Below, piece by piece: positions 9,395 through 18,653 of a DNA stretch of 64,000 nucleotides. The first letter of the stretch is position 1. Each line of letters opens with the position of its first letter. The notes beneath the pieces are model-generated. The model had not been told where the DNA came from, made no database searches, and saw only the letters and a list, made by a program, of their open reading frames with translations. Position numbers and translations under genes: made by a program. The DNA comes from CADEED01 sp043747835 (GTDB taxonomy: Bacteria; Pseudomonadota; Gammaproteobacteria; Steroidobacterales; Steroidobacteraceae), in assembly GCA_043747835.1 (NCBI GenBank), contig JAYTOK010000020.1, positions 38,070 through 102,069 on the forward strand, in the 5' to 3' direction.

Positions 9395-10024
9395 ATGAGC
9401 ATGAGCCGTACGTTTAAGGGGCCCGATGGCGCGCGCCGCTGCCGCTGGTGCGGCGGCGCTCCGGAATTCCTCGACTACCACGACCGCGAATGGGGCTTAC
9501 CGGTGCGTGACGATCGGCGGTTGTTCGAGAAGCTGAGCCTCGAAGGATTCCAGTCGGGGTTGAGCTGGCGCACCATCCTCGCGAAGCGCGAAAACTTTCG
9601 GGCCGCGTTCCGCGGCTTCGACATCGACGCGGTCGCGCGCTTCACGCAGCGCGACGTCACCCGACTCTTGAAAGATGCGGGCATCGTTCGCCACCGCGGC
9701 AAGATCGAGGCCGTCATCAACAACGCGAAACGTGCACGCGAACTCGTGAAGCTCCACGGCTCGCTTGCCGCCTTCATCTGGAAGTACGAGCCCGACGCCG
9801 CGACGCTCGGCAAACCGCAAACGGCATCCACATCGGCAACCTCCATCGCGCTGTCGAAAGATCTCAAGAAGCTAGGCTGGAAATTCGTCGGACCCACGAC
9901 GGTGTATGCATTCATGCAGGCGATGGGCCTCATCAACGATCACATCCGCGCCTGCGTGATCCGCGCGCGGGCGGAAAAGGCGCGCGGAAAATTCCGGAAA
10001 CCCTTGCCCGGAACTGACCTCTAA
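9395..10024 (+). CDS. tag: DNA-3-methyladenine glycosylase I
   Basis: A 209-residue base-excision repair enzyme that removes 3-methyladenine from alkylated DNA. Diagnostic features are the N-terminal zinc-ligand region CRWCGG..YHDREWG, FEKLSLEGFQSGLSW with the family's substrate-binding glutamate, and the C-terminal NDHIRACV, which supplies the His-x3-Cys zinc ligands. GGAG at 9383-9386 is well placed for the ATG at 9395 and overlaps the start codon of the divergent amidase gene. A second in-frame ATG lies two codons later. Length is close to the family norm (about 190). Confidence 0.95.
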   Translation: MSMSRTFKGPDGARRCRWCGGAPEFLDYHDREWGLPVRDDRRLFEKLSLEGFQSGLSWRTILAKRENFRAAFRGFDIDAVARFTQRDVTRLLKDAGIVRHRGKIEAVINNAKRARELVKLHGSLAAFIWKYEPDAATLGKPQTASTSATSIALSKDLKKLGWKFVGPTTVYAFMQAMGLINDHIRACVIRARAEKARGKFRKPLPGTDL

Positions 10025-10267
10025 CAAGTCCTGTTTGTCTCGCCGCGCAGTCCGATGTCTCCGGTTTTGGCGACAACGGACACCAGCCGCGCGTTTTCCG
10101 CGAGCGCACATGTCGCCTCGTGAAGGCATGCGATGAATATTTCGGTGCGAATGGATTGCATTGCCCGCGCGACGCGTGCATAAATCCGCGTCGTTCGATG
10201 GACGGAAGGGTGGGGGCTCAACCACTCCGTCGAACACGATCGAAGGATTGATCAACAGGGGGACTCC

Positions 10268-13200
10268 ATGTCACTTCGCAGAACTTCCGCTGCGAAATGG
10301 CGCGTGCTCGCGTTCTGCGCGTTGCTTCTCGCGTCCATTTCCTTTTCCGTTTCTACCCAGGCTCAGACGCTGCCGACCGCGCAGCAGGTCGCGAGCAACA
10401 TCACCGTCGGCTGGAATCTCGGCAACACGCTCGAGGCTCAATGCGGCGAAACCGCGTGGGGCAATCCCGCCGTCAGTCAGGCGTTCGTCGATGCCGTGCG
10501 CCAGGCGGGCTTCAACTCCATCCGCATTCCCGCGGCATGGAGCTGCCACACGAATCCCGCGGGCTCGAACACGATCGACGCGGCGTGGATGGCGCGCGTC
10601 AAACAGGTCGTCGACTACGCCTACAGCCAGGGCATGTACGTCATCCTGAACATCCACTGGGATGGCGGATGGCTGGAAGAGCATCCGCTCTTCGCGAACC
10701 AGGCAGCAAACAACGTCAGGCAGGCCGCGTTCTGGACGCAGATCGCGACGACGTTCCAGGGATACAACGAACGCATGCTGTTCGCGGGCACGAACGAAGT
10801 GCACGCCGACTACAACACGCCGACGACGGAACACATCACCGTTCAGCAGTCGTACAACCAGACGTTCGTGAACGCGGTGCGCGCGACCGGCGGCAACAAC
10901 GCCTCGCGCACGCTCGTCGTGCAGACGTACAACACGAACATGTGGCATGGCCTCAACTACTTCACGCTGCCGACGGACACGATCGCCGGCCGGCTGATGG
11001 TCGAAGTGCATCACTACGATCCGTACGACTTCACGCTGAACCAGAGCGGCTCGTGCCTCTACTGGGGCGCGCAGTTCCCGACGCAGGCGAACTGCACCTG
11101 GGCCGACGAGGCGTATCACGACAACCTGTTCGCGCAGGTGGGCGACCGCTGGGTCGATCAGGGCGTGCCGGTCGTCCTCGGCGAGTACGGCGTGGCAACT
11201 CGTCCGAATCTCAGCGCGGAGTCGCGCAACTTCTGGAATGAGTACGTCAACCGCGCCGCGACCGCGAACGGCATCAAGACTTACTACTGGGACAACGGCG
11301 TTCTGCCGAGCGCGGCCAACGGCTTCGCGATCTTCAACCGCACGACGGGCGCCGTCGTCGACCAGCCGCTGCTCGAAGCGATCCTGCGCGGCTCGGGCGT
11401 CGGCAATCCCACGCAGAGTTACACCCTCACTACTACCATCAGCGGCTCCGGTACGGTCGTGCGCAATCCGGCCGGGACCAGCTTCCCCGGTGGTTCTGAT
11501 GTGGTCCTCACTGCGACGCCAGCGTCGGGCAATCAGTTCGCCGGCTGGACCGGAGCGCTCTCGGGCACGACGAACCCGGCCACGGTGCGCATGCTCGCGA
11601 ACACCACCGTCACCGCGAACTTCGTGCCGACCGGCACGGGCGGCACCGGCACGATCTTGCGCGAGTACTGGCTGAACGTGCAGGGCACCACGATCAGTAG
11701 TTTGACCAGCGCGACCGGCTATCCGGCGACGCCTACGGGCAGCGAGCAGCTCACTTCGCTCGAAGGCGCGACCAACATCGGCGACCAGTACGGCGCGCGC
11801 ATCCGCGGCTACATCCATCCGCTCGTCACCGGTGCCTACACGTTCTGGCTCGCCAGCGACGACGCGGGCGATCTGCTGCTCGGCACGAACGACAATCCGG
11901 CCACCGCCACGCGCATCGCGTTCGTCGACAGCTGGACCGATCCGCGGCAGTGGACGAAGCTCGCGTCGCAGCGATCGGCGTCCATCAACCTGACGGCCGG
12001 CCAGAAGTACTACGTCGAGATCCTGCACAAGGAAGCGACGGGCGGCGATCACTTCGCGGTGTCCTGGCAGGGTCCGGGAATCGCGCAGAGCGTGATTGGC
12101 GGCAATTTCCTCTCGCCGTTCGTCCCGTCGGGCACCGACAACTTCACGTTGTCGGTCACGAAGGCTGGTGCCGGCAGCGGCACGGTCACGTCCGCGCCGA
12201 GCGGCATCAACTGCGGCACGAGCTGCAGCGCGCCGTACGCGAGCGGCGCGTCCGTCACGCTGACGGCGGCGGCGGCGAGCGGCTCGACGTTCGCGGGCTG
12301 GAGTGGTGCCTGCACAGGAACCAGCACCTGCACGGTCTCGATGACCGTGGCGCGTTCGGTTACCGCGACGTTCAACAGCTCGACGACGAACTTCGCGCTC
12401 AGCGTGACGAAATCCGGCACGGGCGCGGGCACGGTGACGTCGACTCCGACGGGCGTGAACTGCGGCGCAACGTGCAGCGCGAACTTCGCGAGCGGCACCT
12501 CCGTGACGCTCGCGGCGGCGGCTTCGGCCGGCTCGACGTTCACGGGTTGGGGCGGCGCGTGCACTGGCACGGGAGCCTGCACGGTCTCGATGACAGCCGC
12601 GCGCGCGGTGACGGCAACGTTCAACACGGCGTCGACGTTCGCGCTCAGCGTGACACGCGCCGGTACGGGCACCGGCACGGTGACGTCGAATCCGACGGGC
12701 ATCAACTGCGGCACGACCTGCTCGGCTAACTACGCGAGCGGCGCATCCGTCACGCTGACGGCGGCGGCAGCGAGTGGTTCGACGTTCGCGGGCTGGAGTG
12801 GCGCCTGCACGGGCACGAGCACGTGCACGGTCTCGATGACCGTGGCACGCGCGGTGACGGCGACGTTCAACACGTCGGGCACGACGACGTTCACCGCGAC
12901 GGTGACGCGCGCCGGCAATGGCACCGGCAGCGTGACCTCGTCACCTGCGGGGATCAGTTGCGGCACGCTGTGCAGTTTCGCGTTCAACAGCGGCGCGTCG
13001 GTGACACTCACGGCGGCGCCCGCGGCCGGCTCGGTGTTCGCGGGCTGGAGCGGTGCCTGCACGGGCACGACGACGACGTGCACGGTCGCCATGACGGCGG
13101 CTCGGGCGGTGACGGCCACGTTCAATCTGAGCGGCGGCACCGACACCTGTGCGAATCCGATCACGTTCTCCGGCAACAGCGGCAACTTCAACACGACCGG

Positions 13201-13390
13201 CGCGGCGTGCTACCGCACGAACGCGACCGTGAACGGCTGGGGTTGCTACAACTTCGACGGAAGAACGGTGTCGGTGAGTGGTGTGGCGCGCACTTGCGGC
13301 CAGTTGCCGCTGACTCGCGCCGCCGATGGTTACTACTACTTCTCCGTGACCGCCGGCCAGTTCCCCTGGGCGGGACTGGTCACCTGGTAA
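10268..13390 (+). CDS. Secreted multidomain GH5 endoglucanase-type glycosidase
   Basis: 1040 residues: signal peptide 1-33, GH5 catalytic barrel about 35-370, one InlB-B-like repeat about 385-455, PA14-like domain about 463-605, four Cys-containing InlB-B-like repeats about 624-951, and a C-terminal module 958-1040. Catalytic residues by pattern are acid/base E177 in AGTNEVHA and nucleophile E306 in VVLGEYGVA. GH5 covers cellulase, mannanase and related activities; cellulase is most likely but not certain. The 240-bp upstream interval holds no obvious operator; CAGGGGGAC precedes the ATG. The C-terminal module closely matches that of the CE3-type esterase at 25852. Confidence 0.9.
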   Translation: MSLRRTSAAKWRVLAFCALLLASISFSVSTQAQTLPTAQQVASNITVGWNLGNTLEAQCGETAWGNPAVSQAFVDAVRQAGFNSIRIPAAWSCHTNPAGSNTIDAAWMARVKQVVDYAYSQGMYVILNIHWDGGWLEEHPLFANQAANNVRQAAFWTQIATTFQGYNERMLFAGTNEVHADYNTPTTEHITVQQSYNQTFVNAVRATGGNNASRTLVVQTYNTNMWHGLNYFTLPTDTIAGRLMVEVHHYDPYDFTLNQSGSCLYWGAQFPTQANCTWADEAYHDNLFAQVGDRWVDQGVPVVLGEYGVATRPNLSAESRNFWNEYVNRAATANGIKTYYWDNGVLPSAANGFAIFNRTTGAVVDQPLLEAILRGSGVGNPTQSYTLTTTISGSGTVVRNPAGTSFPGGSDVVLTATPASGNQFAGWTGALSGTTNPATVRMLANTTVTANFVPTGTGGTGTILREYWLNVQGTTISSLTSATGYPATPTGSEQLTSLEGATNIGDQYGARIRGYIHPLVTGAYTFWLASDDAGDLLLGTNDNPATATRIAFVDSWTDPRQWTKLASQRSASINLTAGQKYYVEILHKEATGGDHFAVSWQGPGIAQSVIGGNFLSPFVPSGTDNFTLSVTKAGAGSGTVTSAPSGINCGTSCSAPYASGASVTLTAAAASGSTFAGWSGACTGTSTCTVSMTVARSVTATFNSSTTNFALSVTKSGTGAGTVTSTPTGVNCGATCSANFASGTSVTLAAAASAGSTFTGWGGACTGTGACTVSMTAARAVTATFNTASTFALSVTRAGTGTGTVTSNPTGINCGTTCSANYASGASVTLTAAAASGSTFAGWSGACTGTSTCTVSMTVARAVTATFNTSGTTTFTATVTRAGNGTGSVTSSPAGISCGTLCSFAFNSGASVTLTAAPAAGSVFAGWSGACTGTTTTCTVAMTAARAVTATFNLSGGTDTCANPITFSGNSGNFNTTGAACYRTNATVNGWGCYNFDGRTVSVSGVARTCGQLPLTRAADGYYYFSVTAGQFPWAGLVTW
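12138..13125 (+). repeat. Four tandem InlB-B-like repeat units in the GH5 gene
   Basis: Four consecutive units of about 80 codons each start with a pattern like FALSVTKSGTGAGTVTS and contain GINCGxxCSA..ASGASVTLTA and FAGWSGACTGTxTCTVSMT. Each has two Cys pairs. Units are very similar to one another and to the four in the esterase gene at 26580-27565, so recombination among them is plausible. Confidence 0.8.
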
Positions 13391-13425
13391 TTCAAGGTCG
13401 ATAGCTCAAGGATGAGCGCGCGTCT

Positions 13426-13449
13426 GGCCCGCCCCGAAAGGGGCGGGCC
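13426..13449. terminator. Bidirectional hairpin terminator
   Basis: A perfect 10-bp GC stem (13426-13435 with 13440-13449, arm GGCCCGCCCC) with a GAAA tetraloop lies between the convergent GH5 and BlaR1-like genes. Confidence 0.7.
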
Positions 13450-13528
13450 GAACGCGATACCGAAGGCCGCGCCGATCCGGGCAGCACACTGAATCGGAGA
13501 GTGCTCGAGCGGCGAGGATGTCGACTCA

Positions 13529-14845
13529 CTACTGACGTTTCGCGGCGGACGCCTTCGCCGCGGCCGCAATGGCCTCCGCGGACGTCGAGGCGCTCACCTG
13601 CAGTTTGTACTTGCGGGCGCCATTCCGGTCGGCGCTCTCCACGGTCGCGTCCTGGCCATCCGCGACCAGCACCGCCACCGCCCAAACTACCTTGCCCTCG
13701 TTGCGCACGCGGCAGTCGAGCAGGACCTGGCCCTGGACCGGCGCCGGAACCGACACCTCTGTCGCGTCGCCCGGCAGGTATGGCGTGCAAACGAAGTCGT
13801 ACGGCCGCGCGTCCATGCCGGCCGGCACTTCGCCCGAATGCACGAGGTACTGCGTCGCGGCCGAGTAGGAGTCTTTCGATTCCCCCGCCTGCGTTTCGGC
13901 AACTTTCATCTTGAGACTGACTAGGACTCTTTGTCCCTCGCCAGCGTTTTGCGCGGCCCAAACGGAGTAGCTGGTCGCGAACGTCAGGGCGAGGACACCC
14001 GCGATACCGGCAAGCCGGCGCCTCGTCGGAGGCAATGGATTCTTGAGCATTGAAATTCTCTCCTTCAATGGATGATGGGATTGCCAATCGCACCCAACCG
14101 GCATGCGCCAGCCGGACTCTGCCGCCATCTGTGTCTTGAGCAGTGCGTCGGCGTAGCGTCGTCGCTCGATTTTCCGTTGCATCAGCACGGACGCATCGCA
14201 GGCGAGCTCCTGGTCGGCGCGCAGCATTCTCACTGCCCAATAGACGAGCGGGTTGAACCAGAAAATGCAGAGAAATGCGGCGCCAATGGCGTTCACCGCG
14301 ATGTCGCGTCGCTCGAGGTGCGCGTGCTCGTGGGCGAGCATGACTTCACGTTCTTCCGCCGCATGACGCGCCTCGAAGGCGGCGGGAAGCACCACCCGCG
14401 GATTCCAGATTCCGACCAGCATCGGGGAAACCGCGGTCGGGCTGCGCAGGTGTCCCATGGAGTCCGGCGTCAGCTCGCCGAGCGAGCGAACGAGGGCCAT
14501 CTGCCGTCGGATCAGCTCGATGAGCATGGCCGCGGCGCCCGCGATCCAGATCGCGATCCCGGCGGTCATGTAGATAGACGTCGCCGGCGCCGTCGCGCTC
14601 GCAATCGCCGTACTCACCGCCGCCCGCGCGCGGCCTGGCAACGATTGCGAGGAAAGCTCGAGGATCTGGGACGGCGGCGGCACCCAGATCGCGACGATCA
14701 GCGCGGGCACCAGCAACCAGAGCCAGTACGCCGCGCTCGATCCCGCGATTCGCCGAACCGGAAGGCGCGCCGCGCCGATCAGGAGAATCGCCACGCTCGA
14801 CGCGAGCGTGGCGCCGAGAAGAGTCCGCAGCAACTCAGTGTCCAT
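13529..14845 (-). CDS. BlaR1-like M56 membrane metallopeptidase
   Basis: 438 residues. Transmembrane helices near residues 13-30, 40-55 and 90-110 precede the gluzincin site HEHAH at 172-176 (LAHEHAHLERRD), and another helix lies near 265-285. In BlaR1/MecR1 systems this protease inactivates the cognate BlaI repressor after a signal. Here the last 150 residues are not a penicillin-binding domain, so the stimulus need not be a beta-lactam. The gene follows blaI with an 11-bp overlap, which implies coupled translation. Confidence 0.85.
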   Translation of the reverse strand: MDTELLRTLLGATLASSVAILLIGAARLPVRRIAGSSAAYWLWLLVPALIVAIWVPPPSQILELSSQSLPGRARAAVSTAIASATAPATSIYMTAGIAIWIAGAAAMLIELIRRQMALVRSLGELTPDSMGHLRSPTAVSPMLVGIWNPRVVLPAAFEARHAAEEREVMLAHEHAHLERRDIAVNAIGAAFLCIFWFNPLVYWAVRMLRADQELACDASVLMQRKIERRRYADALLKTQMAAESGWRMPVGCDWQSHHPLKERISMLKNPLPPTRRRLAGIAGVLALTFATSYSVWAAQNAGEGQRVLVSLKMKVAETQAGESKDSYSAATQYLVHSGEVPAGMDARPYDFVCTPYLPGDATEVSVPAPVQGQVLLDCRVRNEGKVVWAVAVLVADGQDATVESADRNGARKYKLQVSASTSAEAIAAAAKASAAKRQ

Positions 14846-15218
14846 CTTCCATGTCCTTGATCAGGCGCTTGAGATCAGCAATATCTTTCTTGCTGAGTTT
14901 CTTCTGCTGACTGAAGTAGGACACCAGCGGCGCCACCCGTCCGCCGAACAGCCGCTCGAGAAATCCCGAACTCTCGTCTGCGAGCCACTGCTCCCGCGTG
15001 AGCAGTGGCGAGTAGAGATAGCGGCGATTCTCCTTCTCTGCGCTGATGGCGCCTTTCGTGAGCAGGCGATTCAGCAGGGTCTTCACCGTGGCTTCCTGCC
15101 ACTCCTGATCGGCGAGCGCAGCGACGATGTCTTCGGTGGGAATCGGGCTGCGCTTCCAGATCACATCCATCACGAACGATTCGGCTTCGCTGATTGCGAC
15201 CGGCGGCTCTTTTGACAT
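14835..15218 (-). CDS. BlaI/MecI/CopY-family repressor
   Basis: A 127-residue winged-helix repressor (ISEAESFVMDVIWKRSPIPT at the N-terminus; a C-terminal helical dimerisation region that includes SGFLERLFGG). It should bind TACAnnTGTA operators and be cleaved by the co-transcribed M56 protease. Two perfect operators lie just upstream of its start, which indicates autoregulation. No beta-lactamase gene is adjacent, so the rest of the regulon is unknown. Confidence 0.92.
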   Translation of the reverse strand: MSKEPPVAISEAESFVMDVIWKRSPIPTEDIVAALADQEWQEATVKTLLNRLLTKGAISAEKENRRYLYSPLLTREQWLADESSGFLERLFGGRVAPLVSYFSQQKKLSKKDIADLKRLIKDMEDGH

Positions 15219-15232
15219 GACTCACGCTCCGA

Positions 15233-15269
15233 TTACACGTGTAAACGTACATTCAGTTTACACATGTAA
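15233..15269. promoter_or_regulatory. Two BlaI-type operators
   Basis: TTACACGTGTAA (15233-15244) and TTACACATGTAA (15258-15269) are two perfect 12-bp palindromes, each containing the classical BlaI/MecI core TACAnnTGTA, with centres 25 bp apart. The distal one lies over the -10/spacer region of the predicted blaI promoter. Confidence 0.88.
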
Positions 15270-15282
15270 TCGGTCGCGTCAA
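15255..15282 (-). promoter_or_regulatory. Predicted blaI-blaR promoter
   Basis: Minus strand: -35 TTGACG (15277-15282), 16-bp spacer, -10 TAAACT (15255-15260). Both operators lie within or just downstream of it. Confidence 0.5.
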
Positions 15283-15326
15283 CAGTCACCGATTCGCGCC
15301 ATTGCGGGCGCCATGGGCTCAACCTG

Positions 15327-18089
15327 TCATTGCACCCGGATGCCGTTGACGATGGCGTTGTCCGTCACCGTCTGGAACTGGATGACGACCTGCCCGCTCG
15401 AGTTCGCGATCGCGGAGAAGTTCTGCTGGATCGCCCGATATCTCGCGCCCGTGTTGGCGAAGATGTCGAAGTTCGCCAGCACCGTGACGCCGTTGATGCT
15501 CACGTTGAATCGCCGCTGGCTCGCAGCCGTCCAGTAGTTTTCGCTGAAGTACAGCGTGACCTGGCGCGCCGTGTTCGGAGTGAATCCGCCGAACGTGTAG
15601 GTGCTGTTGCCGTAGCGCTCGCTCTGAAGCACGGACTGTGGCGGTGCCGGAGGTGACAGCAGCGACGTGTCGATCGCATTCGACACCACCGCGGTGGTGC
15701 CGCCCGAGAAGTTGCTGTCGGCGACGAACGGCGACGACGCCGCACCGCCCGCGTTCACCGCGACCGCGCCGCTCGAGCCTCCACTGCTGCTCGAACTGCT
15801 CGAGCTGCTGGAGCTGCTCGAGCTGCTGGAGCTACCGCCGCTGCTCGACCCGTTGCTGACTGCGTAGCTGTTCGCGGGCACCGACAGAATCGCGCCGTCG
15901 GAGAACGTCACGGTCCTCGCCGAACTACCCATGTTGTACGCGACCCGCGTGAGCGCCGTTCCCTTCTTGAACACCGCGTACAACGAATGGTTGGCGGTCA
16001 CGGAGGTGTCGGCCGTCCCGACGGCATTCAGCGTCTGCACCCATTGATAAGTGTTGGCGCGCGAGTTGCCTGCCTCGGGCGTCAGCGATCCCAGCCCCGA
16101 ATTCACCTGGCCCACCGCGTTCGCCGGATCGTGGATCGCGCGATACATCCAGATGAGATCCGACCAGACATCCCACCCCGAACCGCCGTTCTCGGACACC
16201 AGCGCGTTGTAGTTCTGCTGCGTGTAGCCGGGATATTGCGTCAGATACAACGACGCGGCCGTGATCGGCAGCCAGTTGATGCCGTGCACTTCCTCCGGAT
16301 TCGCCGTCCACCAGACCGCATCGCCGACCGTCTTGCCGCCCCAGAGCATGCTCGCGGTCGAACGGCTGAAGTCGGGATGATGGTTGGCGCCGGTGACGTC
16401 GAACCAGTACTCGTTGATCGCGTTCATCTCGGTCGTATAGAGGTAGATGCCGAGATCGCGCATCGAGGCGTCGCCCTTCGCCTCGCCCAACAGGATCAAT
16501 CCCGCCCAGGCGTTCATGGCTTCGGACGACGATTCGTTGTTGTTGCCGTCACCGAACTTCGCGTGTCCCGAAGCCCAGGTATGGCCCGCATAGATGTCGA
16601 AGTTGCGCAGGAAGGGGAACATCGTGTCGCTGCGGTTCGCGCTCGCGACGTCGCGCGCCAACAGCTTCAGCATCGCGCCCCAGTTCGCGTCGCTGATCCA
16701 CGTCTTGTCGATGCGCCCCACTTCCGCGGCTGCCTTCAGGAAATAGCCGTAGTGGAAGTGGTGGTCGTTGAGTTCGACATCGGATCCGTAGCTGGATTGG
16801 TAGCCGATCAGCGTGCCCCAATTGCTGTTGTAGTAAAGGATGTCCGCGGACTTGATGACGCCTGAGCTGTTGCTCGCCTTGAACCACTTCTCGAGTCCGC
16901 CCTTCATCTCGTTGCGGAACTGGGTCGCCGCACCCGCGTTGCCGACCGCGTCGGCGATCGGGGCGAGAGTCGCGAGCTTGCCGAGACGCTTGCCGTACCA
17001 GTACGTATCCCAAGGACCGTTGTAGACCTCGGCAGCGGCCTGGTTGACGTAGTTAGCGAGAGCGGCCGTGTCGTAGCTCCCGAGTGTCGGGAGTCCCGGC
17101 AATACGCCCGGGAATTTCATCGCGGTGGTGAACGAAGCGCCCTCGCCCACCTTCATCACGCCACGCACGGACGCGTAGGTGTAGGCGGTGACGGCGTTGG
17201 CGCTGTTCTTCCACTGATGCGGGTACAGCGCGAACAACGTCCCGGTCTGCGAGCCTTCGCGCGCCGTCGTCGACCAGGTGTACGTCGTGTTCACGCGGCT
17301 CGTGGCCGCGTCGTACGCCCAACTGACCTGCGTGTTCGTCACATGCGAGTACGCGTACTGGCGGAATTTGGTCAGCGTGTTCGCCGTGTTGTCCGGCAAC
17401 AGCGCCACGGAGAAGTAGCCAGTCGAGTTGTTGGTCAGCGTCGCCGAGCCGATGCCGCTCCAGGTGGAACCGCTGCGGCCGAACAATGCGTAGTGCCGGC
17501 CGTTGACGGTCACGCCGAGCACCGCGCTGCTCGCGTTGCCGGACCACACCGAAGGCGTGGCCGGGAAGTAGATGCGCGGCGTGCCGCCGGCATAGTCGGC
17601 GTAAACGTACGGCGAGCCGTGCCCGTAGTTCACCTTGAGCGAGGCACCGCCATTGACGAACGTGTTGGTGACGAACCAGTCGTTGAAGCCATCCACATTC
17701 GCTGCGGGAAAGCTGGCGGTTGCGCTATGACCGATCACCAGGTCGCGACCGTCATCCGACATCCACGCGCAGACACAGGCGGTGTTCCCGGTGATCGTCG
17801 GACCCGGATAGAAGACGCGCAGTCCGTTCGCCTGGTTCTGCACGGCGAGCGGATGCGGGTACTGCTTGTCCGAGTACTGCACCCACGCAGCCGAGCTCCA
17901 CCAGTCGTTGGTGGGCATTTTTCCCGTGACGTTGGACGTTTTGTAGATAGTGGACTGGACGTCCGTGGCGCCGGGCGGCAGAACCGTCGAATAGCTGCCC
18001 GACCCCTGAATGACTTCGCCCGGAAAGCCCCACGCGGCGATGGAGCATACGAAGCCTAAAAGCACCGCAAAGACCTGTTTCCTTTCCAT
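15327..18089 (-). CDS. Secreted GH81 endo-beta-1,3-glucanase with poly-Ser linker and C-terminal carbohydrate-binding-like domain
   Basis: 920 residues. The start at 18089 is preferred over one 10 codons upstream because GGGGGGAGAG lies just before it and it begins a signal peptide (MERKQVFAVLLGFVCSIAAW). The GH81 region (about 45-740) has TNDWWSSAAW, HFHYGYFLKAAAEVG and GDGNNNESSSEAMNAW, the last holding the family's conserved glutamates. A serine-rich linker follows near 765-790, then a malectin/CBM-like domain of about 120 residues ending at the C-terminus. It should cleave beta-1,3-glucans such as laminarin, callose or fungal wall glucan. A LacI-type operator lies at its promoter. Confidence 0.93.
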   Translation of the reverse strand: MERKQVFAVLLGFVCSIAAWGFPGEVIQGSGSYSTVLPPGATDVQSTIYKTSNVTGKMPTNDWWSSAAWVQYSDKQYPHPLAVQNQANGLRVFYPGPTITGNTACVCAWMSDDGRDLVIGHSATASFPAANVDGFNDWFVTNTFVNGGASLKVNYGHGSPYVYADYAGGTPRIYFPATPSVWSGNASSAVLGVTVNGRHYALFGRSGSTWSGIGSATLTNNSTGYFSVALLPDNTANTLTKFRQYAYSHVTNTQVSWAYDAATSRVNTTYTWSTTAREGSQTGTLFALYPHQWKNSANAVTAYTYASVRGVMKVGEGASFTTAMKFPGVLPGLPTLGSYDTAALANYVNQAAAEVYNGPWDTYWYGKRLGKLATLAPIADAVGNAGAATQFRNEMKGGLEKWFKASNSSGVIKSADILYYNSNWGTLIGYQSSYGSDVELNDHHFHYGYFLKAAAEVGRIDKTWISDANWGAMLKLLARDVASANRSDTMFPFLRNFDIYAGHTWASGHAKFGDGNNNESSSEAMNAWAGLILLGEAKGDASMRDLGIYLYTTEMNAINEYWFDVTGANHHPDFSRSTASMLWGGKTVGDAVWWTANPEEVHGINWLPITAASLYLTQYPGYTQQNYNALVSENGGSGWDVWSDLIWMYRAIHDPANAVGQVNSGLGSLTPEAGNSRANTYQWVQTLNAVGTADTSVTANHSLYAVFKKGTALTRVAYNMGSSARTVTFSDGAILSVPANSYAVSNGSSSGGSSSSSSSSSSSSSSSSSGGSSGAVAVNAGGAASSPFVADSNFSGGTTAVVSNAIDTSLLSPPAPPQSVLQSERYGNSTYTFGGFTPNTARQVTLYFSENYWTAASQRRFNVSINGVTVLANFDIFANTGARYRAIQQNFSAIANSSGQVVIQFQTVTDNAIVNGIRVQ

Positions 18090-18128
18090 GGAATCTCTCC
18101 CCCCGGAGAAATAGCGCAATTTCAGGTG

Positions 18129-18153
18129 TGAAAGCGCTTACATTCGGAATGTA
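18129..18153 (-). promoter_or_regulatory. LacI-type operator and -10 box upstream of the GH81 gene
   Basis: On the minus strand TGTAAGCGCTTTCA (18129-18142) is a 14-bp palindrome with one symmetric mismatch, closely resembling LacI/CcpA-family operators (TGTAANCGNTTNCA). A TACATT -10-like box (18148-18153) lies 5 bp upstream, so a bound repressor would cover the transcription start. No good -35 box is visible. Confidence 0.6.
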
Positions 18154-18262
18154 GCGCGATTCGGGGGTGGAGGGAAGTCCGGGGCGCCTGTAGGCGCATT
18201 GAACCCCTCATGCAGGGCGCGCACCCTTCGACTTACGAAGCGATACCTGCGACTGTGAGCGC

Positions 18263-18622
18263 ATGTCCGACAATACACAGATCCAGGAAAATCCCCTCGA
18301 CCAGGCAGAAGTGCAACTGCGTGAAATCTGCGAGTCCCATGCGCAGTTCGAGGAAACCATCGACACGGGCTCGCTCAACCGCATGCTCGTCCACATCCGC
18401 AACATCAATGCATCGGTCTCGGCCTCGACGCGCGATCACGTGAACGCCGCAAAGCGTCTCTCCGACTTCGCGACGACTCTGGGCCGATTGGCGACCAAGT
18501 CTTCCCCGCTGAACGCGGAGCTCGCGACGCGCATCTCCAACCTCGCGGGCACGCTGCGCAATGCCGGCGCCGAGATCGCGAGCGGCGCCACGATGCCGCG
18601 CTGGACCTCTCCTACCAACTAG
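18263..18622 (+). CDS. Small hypothetical protein, mostly helical
   Basis: 119 residues, no signal peptide, no transmembrane segment, no Cys. The composition (repeated Ala/Leu/Asn/Arg heptad-like stretches such as VNAAKRLSDFATTLGRLATK) suggests a helical or coiled-coil cytoplasmic protein. I do not recognise the family. The divergent neighbour is GH81. A perfect hairpin follows the stop codon immediately, which supports it as a real transcribed gene. Coding character matches the neighbours. Confidence 0.65.
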   Translation: MSDNTQIQENPLDQAEVQLREICESHAQFEETIDTGSLNRMLVHIRNINASVSASTRDHVNAAKRLSDFATTLGRLATKSSPLNAELATRISNLAGTLRNAGAEIASGATMPRWTSPTN

Positions 18623-18642
18623 CTTCCCGGCATGCCGGGAAG
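18623..18642. terminator. Perfect 20-bp palindrome terminator
   Basis: CTTCCCGG-CATG-CCGGGAAG immediately follows the small hypothetical gene and sits 11 bp from the convergent sugar dehydrogenase stop. It can serve both strands. Confidence 0.65.
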
Positions 18643-18653
18643 TCCGGCGCCGC

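Noticed and set aside
10271..12052. 593-codon minus-strand ORF opposite the GH5 gene
   Set aside because: Arg/Val-rich composition without motifs; it is a GC-rich shadow of a clearly coding strand.
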